Shown here: positions 24,862 through 32,158 of the stretch, piece by piece
Layout: each line of letters starts with the position of its first letter
Numbering within the stretch: position 1 is the first letter of the stretch
Assembly: GCA_021778115.1 (NCBI GenBank)
Contig: JAJYCS010000016.1
Location: 1-39,960 of the forward strand
DNA: 39,960 nt
Source of the DNA: Deltaproteobacteria bacterium
GTDB taxonomy: Bacteria > Desulfobacterota > Desulfuromonadia > Geobacterales > Pseudopelobacteraceae
Direction of reading: 5' to 3'
Notes under the pieces: generated by a model
What the model saw: the letters and a program-made list of their open reading frames with translations, nothing else
What the model was told of the DNA's origin: nothing
Database searches by the model: none
Program-made: the position numbers and the translations under genes

Positions 24862-26187
24862 TTAGTTGATCGGGGCAAGAATGGCCTCGATCTCCTGATC
24901 CAGTTCTTCAAGATGGTCGATAAAGGGAACGGTGGCGCTGCCGTCGGGACCGGTGTAGAGCGACGACAGCGTCTGGTCTTCCGGTGGTGCGACCCCCTTC
25001 GTGAGGAGATCGGCAAGGTGGATGAGTTCCACCAGCTTACCGTGATTGCGGGCATTGTTCGGGTCGTGGTGCCAGCGGATCACCTCCTGTATGTCGTCGC
25101 CTAGATTCCACTTTTTGGCGACCAGTCCTCCAACCACGGTGTGATGTTCCTGAATCAGCCGTTCCCGTTTCTCTATCGGCAGGTTGTATTCCGACAGCAA
25201 CTCCAGCATGATGATCCAGCCAAGGTCGTGCAACAGTCCGCAGACAAAGGCCTGCTCGTGATTCTGACCTAGGTCGCGGGCCAGCTGCTTGGCGATCATG
25301 GCGGTGGCCATGGAGTGGCGCAGCAGTGCCTGTACCTGGGCGGCGTTGCGGGGAGAAAAGCCGCTCAGTGCGTGGACTGTCACGATGCTGAGCAGTGATT
25401 TGAGCCCCATGTAGACCACCGCTTCCCGTAACGTGCCGATGTTGTTGCGGCGTCCGTAAAAACTGGAATTGCAGACTTTGAGCACCTTCGACACCAAGAG
25501 GGGGTCTGCAATGCACTCGATGATGTCGTCAACCATCATGGCGGGGTCATTGATCCTCTGCATCAACAGTTGCATCTCGGTGGGAAGGGGGGGGATGTTG
25601 ATGGCCCCTTTGCGGATTAGGTCAAAGACCTCATCGAGCATCGGATCGGTATTTGCCTGCCCGTCCAGATTGGTCTCGTCCACCATAACGGCCGATTCCA
25701 TCAGCAACTGGCTGGTGGTAAGGGTGACCGGACTTGACAGTACGGTGGTCGGCAGACTGTCGCTGAAACGAAACCGGCCGGCCTTCCAGGTGATGATATC
25801 GGCCATGGCCCGTTCTGCCAGATCGCGTACCAGGTCGGTCAACCGTTCAAGCGGGATCCCCTCTTCGCTGGAGAGGTAGCCGATGCAGGAAATACCCAGT
25901 TGTTCAGCCGCCCGCAGGTTCTCCTCAATACTCTCCAGGGACAGTCCCGTGGCCGAGTGAAGGGCCTCACAGAACCGTTCATCCTCCTTCTCCGACCAGA
26001 TAAAGATCAGGCGTCCCGCCTGAAAGAAGAGCTGTTTGTTGATCTCGTCATTCGTCACCAAAAGGGTCCCGGAACGACGCGATACCTCGATCCACTGAAC
26101 CAGATCGGATAGGGTCATCAGACTGAGACTCCCCGCGATGGCACGGGAGAGTTTGTCGTCGCGTTGTTCAAGAAATGGAGGGTGCAT
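24862..26187 (-). CDS. DUF4388 (PATAN-like) plus HDOD protein
   Basis: Cytoplasmic 441 aa two-domain signalling protein. An N-terminal DUF4388-like domain (MTLSDLVQWIEVSRRSGTLL, NKQLFFQAGRLIFIWSE; about residues 25-80) and its helical extension precede an HDOD domain at about 200-400 (INIPPLPTEMQLLMQRI, VSKVLKVCNSSFYGRRNN, HSMATAMIAKQLARDLGQN, CGLLHDLGWIIMLELL). WHHDPNNA and LIHLADLLTKG follow. The frame is open upstream to 26310, but that extension runs into the helicase gene 3' end; ATG 26187 is taken, with a weak ribosome site. This layout is frequent in Geobacter genomes, and the partner is unknown. Confidence 0.85.
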   Translation of the reverse strand: MHPPFLEQRDDKLSRAIAGSLSLMTLSDLVQWIEVSRRSGTLLVTNDEINKQLFFQAGRLIFIWSEKEDERFCEALHSATGLSLESIEENLRAAEQLGISCIGYLSSEEGIPLERLTDLVRDLAERAMADIITWKAGRFRFSDSLPTTVLSSPVTLTTSQLLMESAVMVDETNLDGQANTDPMLDEVFDLIRKGAINIPPLPTEMQLLMQRINDPAMMVDDIIECIADPLLVSKVLKVCNSSFYGRRNNIGTLREAVVYMGLKSLLSIVTVHALSGFSPRNAAQVQALLRHSMATAMIAKQLARDLGQNHEQAFVCGLLHDLGWIIMLELLSEYNLPIEKRERLIQEHHTVVGGLVAKKWNLGDDIQEVIRWHHDPNNARNHGKLVELIHLADLLTKGVAPPEDQTLSSLYTGPDGSATVPFIDHLEELDQEIEAILAPIN

Positions 26188-26272
26188 GGCCGCCGTCCAA
26201 TCTGTTTTGGCTGATATTGGCAAGGAGTATAACGGCAAAAACGAAGGGTGCAAGGAGAGGCGCTGGATTTTT

Positions 26273-28270
26273 TTATTCCGCCAGTATACGGGCAAAAAAA
26301 TCCATACCAAGGTCGGCTGGAGGGTGAGCGGAACGATCGTCGTTCGCCGCAGGCTGCGGTGGTGGCAGCTCAGACAAGAAGCGGCTGGGGGAACATGCTT
26401 CGTGAACGCCGTATCTGCGGCGAGTGAGACATCGGGAGATGGTCAGCCGTTTCCGGGCACGGGTGATCCCTACGTAACAGAGCCGGCGCTCTTCCGCCAC
26501 CTCAGGATCCTCTGCGGCTGAGCGGTGATGGGGGAGCAGTCCCTCTTCCAGACCAACCAGATAGACATGGGGGAATTCCAGCCCCTTGCTGGCATGGAGC
26601 GACATCAGGGTCACCGCGTCGTGGGGCTGGGTGTCATCAATGGCTGCCCGGCGGTTATCCTCGGTGAGGGCGATCCGTTCCAAGAAATCGATCAGTCCGG
26701 TGTCGGGGTGGCGTTCTTCGAAGACAGCCAGGGCGTTTATCAGCTGTTCGATATTCTCCATCCGTTTGCGGGCCTGGTTGTGATCCCCCAGGGTGCGATG
26801 CAACTCCGCATTGATACCGAGCCGTGTGAAGAGCGCATTGGCCTGGGATGCCAGGCCGGTTGGCTGAAACCGGTCGAGCTCCTGGCGCAGCATGGCGTTG
26901 AAGGCGCTGATCGCCTTCCTGGCCGTCTCATTGATGCCGTCAATCTCTCCACAGCGGCGCAGGGCGTCAAACAGGGTGCAGTTCTGTCCCAGGGACCATT
27001 GCTGCAGGCGCAACAGGGTGGTATCGCCGATACCCCGCCGGGGAAAGTTGATGATCCTGACCAGGGCCGCCTCATCCCGGGGATTTGCCAGGACCGCCAG
27101 ATAGGCCAGGGTGTCCTTAACCTCCTTGCGCTCAAAAAACTTCTGCCCTCCCACTAGGATGTACGGTATCCCTTCCAGCTGCAGGGCCTCCTCAAAGGTA
27201 CGGCTCTGGGCGTTGCTGCGGTAGAGTATGGCAAAATGGTTCCAGGGGAGTTTCTGCTGGTATTGGACCAGCTGCAGCTGTTCCACTACCTGCTGCGCCT
27301 CGCCCTCTTCATCGTCGGCTACGATCATGGTGATTGGCTCCCCGTCGTCGGAGGCGGTCCAGAGCACCTTGTCACTGCGGGTTGGATTGTTGCTGATGAC
27401 GGCATTTGCCGCCTTCAGAATAGTGCCGGATGAACGGTAGTTCTGCTCCAGTTTGACCACCAGGCAGCCTGGGCGTTGCCGGGCAAAGGAGAGGATGTTC
27501 TGCACCTCGGCGCCACGCCAGCCGTATATCGACTGGTCGTCGTCCCCCACCACACACAGGTTGCCATGCCGTTCTGCTAAAAGCGAGATAAGGCGGTACT
27601 GACAGGCGTTGGTGTCCTGATATTCATCCACCATCAGATAGCGGAAACGTTGTTCCCAGTATGCACGGACCTCCGGCAGCGTTTCCAGAAGCTGTACCGC
27701 CAACATGATGATGTCATCAAAATCAATGGCGTTGAACGCCTTCAAAAGGCGCTGATAGCGGGGATACAGGGCAGCGGTCGCCGCCTCGAGGGGTTCGGTT
27801 GCGGTTTTGGGATAGGCTTCAGGCCCAATCAGCCGGTTTTTGGCCCTTGAGATCCGCCAACGGATACCATCCGGGGGATACCGTTTAGGGTCCAACTCCA
27901 GATCACGCATGGCTTGACGCAGTACGCCGGCCTGGTCGCTTTCCGTGTAGATGGAAAAATTGGGTTTATACCCCAGTTGCCGGATATCGCGGCGCAGCAT
28001 ACGCACTCCCAGCGCGTGGAAGGTGCTGATGACCATCCCCTCTGCCGCCTTGCCGACCGTGGCGGCAACCCGCTCCTGCATCTCCCGGGCAGCCTTGTTG
28101 GTAAACGTGACTGCCAGGATCGCTTCAGGCGGTACCTGATGGTGTCTGAGCAGGTAAACGATCCGGCTGGTAATGACCTGCGTCTTGCCCGAGCCGGCGC
28201 CGGCAAGCACCAGCAGGGGGCCTTCGGTGTGGTGCACCGCCTGATACTGTTGGGGGTTCAATCGTGGCAT
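26273..28270 (-). CDS. rep: UvrD/Rep-family superfamily 1A DNA helicase, Rep-like
   Basis: ATP-dependent 3'-5' DNA helicase of 665 aa. Motif I is LVLAGAGSGKTQVITSRI; Ia is AVTFTNKAAREMQERV; motif II reads YLMVDEYQDTNACQ; motif III VVGDDDQSIYGWRGA; IV KLEQNYRSSGTIL; V-VI VTLMSLHASKGLEFPHVYLV and EERRLCYVGITRARKRL. ISTFHALGVRMLRRDIRQLG and KPNFSIYTESDQ resemble Rep more than UvrD/PcrA, and the length is like Rep. ATG 28270 begins just before LNPQQYQAV, where family similarity starts; no good ribosome site is visible. Rep-like enzymes remove proteins ahead of replication forks. PcrA/UvrD repair functions cannot be excluded. Confidence 0.9.
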   Translation of the reverse strand: MPRLNPQQYQAVHHTEGPLLVLAGAGSGKTQVITSRIVYLLRHHQVPPEAILAVTFTNKAAREMQERVAATVGKAAEGMVISTFHALGVRMLRRDIRQLGYKPNFSIYTESDQAGVLRQAMRDLELDPKRYPPDGIRWRISRAKNRLIGPEAYPKTATEPLEAATAALYPRYQRLLKAFNAIDFDDIIMLAVQLLETLPEVRAYWEQRFRYLMVDEYQDTNACQYRLISLLAERHGNLCVVGDDDQSIYGWRGAEVQNILSFARQRPGCLVVKLEQNYRSSGTILKAANAVISNNPTRSDKVLWTASDDGEPITMIVADDEEGEAQQVVEQLQLVQYQQKLPWNHFAILYRSNAQSRTFEEALQLEGIPYILVGGQKFFERKEVKDTLAYLAVLANPRDEAALVRIINFPRRGIGDTTLLRLQQWSLGQNCTLFDALRRCGEIDGINETARKAISAFNAMLRQELDRFQPTGLASQANALFTRLGINAELHRTLGDHNQARKRMENIEQLINALAVFEERHPDTGLIDFLERIALTEDNRRAAIDDTQPHDAVTLMSLHASKGLEFPHVYLVGLEEGLLPHHRSAAEDPEVAEERRLCYVGITRARKRLTISRCLTRRRYGVHEACSPSRFLSELPPPQPAANDDRSAHPPADLGMDFFARILAE

Positions 28271-28386
28271 GGGGGAGTGGGTGTAGCACGAAACGACGCT
28301 GAGTGCAATCTGGGGTTCTGCCAGATGTTGCATGATCGTGACAAACGGGTAGAATCAAGGCATGCTACCTACTCAGGAGGAAGGCC

Positions 28387-30675
28387 GTGACCGCTGCCAC
28401 CAAGTCCAACAAAGGGAAAAAAGGGATGACCGGAAAGCCGAAAGAGCAGGCCAGCGCCAAAGAGATACCGATGGCAGCAAGGGTTGAGGCGTCGGTACCC
28501 CCTACAGCGAAGCGGATCAGCAAGAAAGGTATGAGCCTCAGGGAGGCTGCGGCGCCTCCGCCGCCTGCCACTGGCGTCAATCTCGACGAGAGCCAATGGT
28601 ATCTGAATCGGGAGTTGACCTGGTTGGACTTTAACCAGAGGGTACTGCATGAAGCGGCCGATCCACGGACCCCTTTGCTGGAACGGGTGAAGTTTCTGGC
28701 CATCGTCAGCGCCAACCTGGATGAATTCTTCATGAAGCGGATCGGCGGACTCAAACAGCAGCTGGCCGCCGGTGTCCAGGAGTTGACCCCCGATGGCCGT
28801 TCCCCGCGTCAGCAGCTGGTGGAGTGTCACCGTCTCATCCGAAATCTTGACAGTCAGAGGGAAGCGCTGTTTCGGCAGGCGCTGAAACTGCTCCATGACA
28901 AGGGGATCGAGCTCGTCTCCTGGAAGGAACTTGCGGCCAAGGAACAGAAGTTGCTCAGGGAACAGTATGCCCGTGACATCTATCCGTTGTTGACCCCCCA
29001 GGCCATCGATCCGGCCCATCCGTTTCCCTTTGTCTCCAATCTTTCCCTGAATCTCTTGGTGACGGTGCGCTATCTGCGGGAGAAGGCGCTCTCCCTGGCG
29101 CGAATCAAGGTGCCGCTGGGACCGGGAGTGCCCCGTTTCCTCCCGGTGGGGGATGGTGAACGGTTCATACGTCTGGAGGAGGTGATGGCAGCTAACCTGG
29201 AGATGCTCTTCCCCGGCATGAAGGTGGTGGCCATTGAGTTTTTCCGCGTCACCCGCAACGCCAACACCGAAAAGGACGAGGAACAGGCCGACGATCTGGT
29301 CGCGATGATCGAATCTGAGCTTCAGGAGCGGAAATTCGCCCCGATTGTACGCCTTGAGGTGGCCACCGGCATGGACCCGGTCCATCGTGGGCACCTGGCG
29401 GCCCAGCTCGAACTGGACGAAGAGAGTGACGTCTTTGAGGTGCCGGGCATGTTGGCCATGCGTGACCTCTTCGAACTGGCCCGTCTCAATCATCCCAAAC
29501 TGCATGATCCGCCCCACCATCCGGTGGACCAGCCGCTCTTGACCACCAACCGCAACATCTTTCATATCATCCGGGACGCAGGGGCGCTGCTGGTGCATCA
29601 CCCGTACGAATCGTTCTCGTCATCAGTGGAGCGCTTTCTCAACGAGGCAGCCGACGATCCCAAGGTCTGCGCCATCAAGATGACCCTGTATCGGACTTCG
29701 CGGGAGAGCCGTCTGGTGGATGCCTTGGTGCGTGCCGCCGAGAACGGCAAACAGGTGGCGGTGGCAGTGGAGCTGAAGGCCCGATTTGATGAGGCCGCCA
29801 ATCTGCATCTGGCCGAGCGGATGGAGGAGGCCGGTATCCATGTCACCTATGGCGTGGTTGGCTTAAAGACCCATTGCAAGGTGACCCTGGTGGTACGTCG
29901 TGACTATAGTGGTATCCGCCGTTACGTGCATATCGGTACCGGCAATTACCATGGCGATACAGCCCGCATCTACAGCGACCTCGGCCTCTTCACCAGTGAC
30001 GATGCCATCGGGAGCGATGTCACCGAGCTTTTCAACTATCTGACCACTGGTTTTACCCCCCGTCGCACGTATCTCAAATTGCTGCCGGCCCCCAAACACC
30101 TGAAGAGGGCGCTACAGGAGAAGATCGAGCGGGAGATCGGCCAGCATCGGGAAAAAGGGGGGGGGCACCTTCAGTTTAAGATGAACGCCCTGGAGGATGC
30201 CGATATTGTCGCATCACTTTATCGGGCCACCCAGGCCGGGGTAAGGGTTGATCTCTACATCAGGGATTCCTGCCGTTTCAGGGCCGGTGTTGCCGGGCTT
30301 TCGGAAACAGGGCGGGTGGTGAGCGTTGTCGGTCGTTTTCTCGAACACAGCCGGATCTATTATTTTAGAAACGGTGGTGCTGAAGAGTACTATATCGGTT
30401 CAGCCGATGCCATGAAGCGCAACCTTGAGTCACGGGTGGAGATCCTGGTCCCGGTGGAACAGCCGGAGCTGCGCTTGCGACTGCGAGCCATACTGGATGC
30501 CCATGACGCTGACCGCCGGTCGGCCTGGGATATGCTGCCCGATGGACGTTACCTCCAGCGCCGCCCCAAGGGGGATGCTGACCACGCCGGTCTGCACCAG
30601 CTCCTGATTACATCGGCTGAAAAGGCGGCACGAGAGGCACGTCGTCTAAAGAAACGCGTGGCCCGGGGGGCGTAG
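28387..30675 (+). CDS. ppk1: Polyphosphate kinase 1 with basic N-terminal extension
   Basis: PPK1 reversibly builds polyphosphate from ATP. The 762 aa protein has the N domain (WYLNRELTWLDFNQRVLHEA), the head domain, and two phospholipase-D-like C domains. The catalytic histidine lies in YVHIGTGNYHGDTARIYSDL (about 515-534), the other catalytic/binding residues in VGLKTHCKVTLVVRRDYSG, and the C-terminal YYIGSADAMKRNLESRVE is typical. Compared with the usual start of the family, about 65 extra residues precede WYLNREL. They are rich in Lys, Ala and Pro and look disordered. GTG 28387 is supported by AGGAGG 6 bases upstream. No exopolyphosphatase is adjacent. Confidence 0.95.
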   Translation: MTAATKSNKGKKGMTGKPKEQASAKEIPMAARVEASVPPTAKRISKKGMSLREAAAPPPPATGVNLDESQWYLNRELTWLDFNQRVLHEAADPRTPLLERVKFLAIVSANLDEFFMKRIGGLKQQLAAGVQELTPDGRSPRQQLVECHRLIRNLDSQREALFRQALKLLHDKGIELVSWKELAAKEQKLLREQYARDIYPLLTPQAIDPAHPFPFVSNLSLNLLVTVRYLREKALSLARIKVPLGPGVPRFLPVGDGERFIRLEEVMAANLEMLFPGMKVVAIEFFRVTRNANTEKDEEQADDLVAMIESELQERKFAPIVRLEVATGMDPVHRGHLAAQLELDEESDVFEVPGMLAMRDLFELARLNHPKLHDPPHHPVDQPLLTTNRNIFHIIRDAGALLVHHPYESFSSSVERFLNEAADDPKVCAIKMTLYRTSRESRLVDALVRAAENGKQVAVAVELKARFDEAANLHLAERMEEAGIHVTYGVVGLKTHCKVTLVVRRDYSGIRRYVHIGTGNYHGDTARIYSDLGLFTSDDAIGSDVTELFNYLTTGFTPRRTYLKLLPAPKHLKRALQEKIEREIGQHREKGGGHLQFKMNALEDADIVASLYRATQAGVRVDLYIRDSCRFRAGVAGLSETGRVVSVVGRFLEHSRIYYFRNGGAEEYYIGSADAMKRNLESRVEILVPVEQPELRLRLRAILDAHDADRRSAWDMLPDGRYLQRRPKGDADHAGLHQLLITSAEKAAREARRLKKRVARGA

Positions 30676-30696
30676 CGTCCCGTTTGTTGTCACTGC

Positions 30697-30799
30697 TGTT
30701 GCAACGCAACAATGCATGTTGCAGGTTTGTTGCTATGAGTAATGTGCTGTAATCACAGCTAAAAATTATACCTCCAGCTGTTTTGCGCGTTTTGCAACA
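30697..30799. promoter_or_regulatory. Cluster of TTGCAAC-type boxes upstream of the 53-aa gene
   Basis: TGTTGCAACGCAACA at 30697-30711 reads as an inverted TGTTGC-3-GCAACA and contains TTGCAA. Further half-sites are TGTTGCA at 30717-30723, TGTTGC at 30728-30733 and TTGCAACA at 30792-30799; another TTGCAAC (30879-30885) overlaps the probable transcript start. The same motif family recurs in the second cluster at 37721-37860. The boxes lie 50-160 bases before the sigma-54-like element, the normal distance for an enhancer-type activator. Confidence 0.7.
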
Positions 30800-30850
30800 T
30801 GCCGCACGAGCGATATGTCATTGTAACATACCAATATTGTGAATATTTTA

Positions 30851-30870
30851 TTGTTGGCACATTTTGTGTA
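30851..30870 (+). promoter_or_regulatory. Sigma-54-like -24/-12 promoter element (copy 1)
   Basis: TTGTTGGCACATTTTGTGTA contains TGGCAC (-24 type) with GTGT 11 bases in (-12; consensus TTGC). The G pairs and their spacing are right, but the last base of the -12 box is not. It is 16/20 identical to the element at 37639-37658 on the other strand, and it sits 36 bases before the start of the 53-aa gene. Confidence 0.55.
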
Positions 30871-30906
30871 TGTCTGTCTTGCAACTGCGTTGTAAGGAGG
30901 TGCGTC

Positions 30907-31068
30907 ATGACGACCATCAGTCAAATAACCCATGATTCACCAATCTCCCATCAAATGCATCCGGTGGCCCGTTGGCTGCTGGGTATCATTGGAGCGGCGT
31001 TGCTTGGCTATGTGGGCTGGTCGGTCTGTTTTGTCCTTTGTCGCCTGGTGGGCGTGACCGCTCTATAA
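30907..31068 (+). CDS. Small single-span membrane protein (53 aa)
   Basis: Unrecognised 53 aa protein with one membrane helix (WLLGIIGAALLGYVGWSVCFVL, about residues 25-46) after a hydrophilic N-terminus (MTTISQITHDSPISHQMHP). Two Cys near the end of the helix (CFVLC) could be metal or disulfide ligands. A strong AAGGAGGT box precedes the ATG, so translation is likely. The upstream in-frame extension to 30799 has no ribosome site and runs through the promoter. It is followed 21 bases later by the MKAK-type gene, presumably in one transcript driven by the sigma-54-like element and TTGCAAC boxes. Confidence 0.75.
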   Translation: MTTISQITHDSPISHQMHPVARWLLGIIGAALLGYVGWSVCFVLCRLVGVTAL

Positions 31069-31089
31069 ACGGATTGAAAGGACGTTGCG

Positions 31090-31362
31090 ATGAAAGCGAA
31101 ATGTAATTATGGTGGGCTTGTCGGTGTGGTACCTATGGGGACGCTGAAACTGCAGGAGACGGTGTCTATTGCCGGTGGCGAATCCCTGGTGCAGCGCGCA
31201 GATGAACTGTATCGCAACGGGAACGAGCAAGATGCCCGGGCAGCGGTACGGGAGGCGTTGCAACTGGCCATGCGTCGGCTCGACGCGGTGCACGGCACCG
31301 GGCAGCAGACACGGCAGTCTGAAGCCGGTTCTGTGGGGGAGGTGGCCTGGGACGTCGGGTAG
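31090..31362 (+). CDS. MKAK-family small protein, long version (90 aa)
   Basis: Unrecognised. The N-terminus MKAKCNYGGLVGVVPMGTLK shares the pattern MKAKxN(Y/F)(G/S)xL with two membrane proteins encoded at 36882-37028 and 37068-37220. Instead of a membrane helix, the rest is an amphipathic helical segment (SLVQRADELYRNGNEQDARA, then LQLAMRRLDAVHGTGQQ) that resembles a single TPR-like hairpin. AAAGGA precedes the ATG. It ends 6 bases from the convergent TPR protein gene with no terminator visible. Shared N-terminus and promoter elements argue that the gene belongs with the 37-kb set. Confidence 0.78.
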   Translation: MKAKCNYGGLVGVVPMGTLKLQETVSIAGGESLVQRADELYRNGNEQDARAAVREALQLAMRRLDAVHGTGQQTRQSEAGSVGEVAWDVG

Positions 31363-31368
31363 CGTCGG

Positions 31369-32142
31369 TTAACGGAGACCTGCCATATCAAGCAGTTTAC
31401 CCCAGATACGGTTGAACCATCGCCCCAAGCGAATGGAAAGTCGTTCAAGCCAGGATTCTTCCCCCCGCTGTTTTTTCAGAACCAATGCCAAATTAAGACG
31501 AGTTTCATAATCATGCGGGTTTACCGCCTGTGCCAGGCGTAGCCATTCCAATGCGCCATCGAGGTCCTGCAGCATGGCCAGTGAGATACCCATCTGGCGC
31601 ATGGCGTCGTAATCGTGCTCATTGACCACGAGCGCCCGCTTGAACCACCCCAGGGCCTCCTGATCCTCCCCTACCTTTGAGTAGGAAACACCGGTCTGCC
31701 GCAGGGCATCACCATCGTGCGGGTTGATAGCCAGGGCAGCGGCGTAGAAGCGGATCGCCTTGCGGTCGCGGTCCAGCCGGGAATGAGCGATGCCCATGCA
31801 GCGCAACGTATCGGCATCGTTGGGAGAAAGTGCCAGCACCCGGTCAAAGGTGCGCACAGCGCTCCATGTCTTGTTGTTCATCAGCTGCCAGATGCCGATG
31901 CCACGCTGCAGAAACGGGTCATCCGGCGCCAGAGCGGCAGCCTCCTCTAAAAGACGTCCCTGCTCTTTGCTGCTGTGATCGCGATACCAGGCTGCCTCGG
32001 CCTGGAAATAATATCCGTATGCGGGATCACTCCGGGCAACCTCCAGGCTGTGCGTCAGCAGTTTCTCTCCCTCATCGATCCGGCCCAGGTCAAACAGGTC
32101 ATCAACACGCGAGGCGAGTTGTTGAAATTCGGCACGTTCCAC
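31369..32142 (-). CDS. Cytoplasmic TPR-repeat protein
   Basis: The 257 aa protein consists of about five tetratricopeptide repeats (such as SAVRTFDRVLALSPNDADTL, KAIRFYAAALAINPHDGDAL, EALGWFKRALVVNEHDYDAM, GALEWLRLAQAVNPHDYETR) and a C-terminal amphipathic helix (WLERLSIRLGRWFNRIWGKL) that could touch the membrane. No signal peptide is seen. The start is taken at GTG 32142, which has GAGAGGAG upstream; GTG 32169 overlaps the sigma-54 activator stop and is the alternative. It is transcribed directly after the activator gene and so is probably coupled to it. TPR proteins scaffold complexes; the partner is not known. Confidence 0.85.
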   Translation of the reverse strand: MERAEFQQLASRVDDLFDLGRIDEGEKLLTHSLEVARSDPAYGYYFQAEAAWYRDHSSKEQGRLLEEAAALAPDDPFLQRGIGIWQLMNNKTWSAVRTFDRVLALSPNDADTLRCMGIAHSRLDRDRKAIRFYAAALAINPHDGDALRQTGVSYSKVGEDQEALGWFKRALVVNEHDYDAMRQMGISLAMLQDLDGALEWLRLAQAVNPHDYETRLNLALVLKKQRGEESWLERLSIRLGRWFNRIWGKLLDMAGLR

Positions 32143-32158
32143 GTTGTCGGCACTCCTC

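Noticed and set aside
28369-29601. Long minus-strand open frame (410 codons) opposite ppk1
   Set aside because: It lies wholly opposite a well-supported PPK1 gene, has no family features, and arises from the GC-rich codon bias.
30697-30733. Possible CRISPR or tandem repeat array in the GTTGC-rich stretches
   Set aside because: Units are only 6-10 bases, irregularly spaced and in both orientations, which fits transcription factor sites rather than a CRISPR array.
30799-30906. In-frame upstream extension of the 53-aa gene
   Set aside because: It runs through the promoter element, is Cys/Val/Tyr-rich without family features, and the strong AAGGAGGT box belongs to the ATG at 30907.
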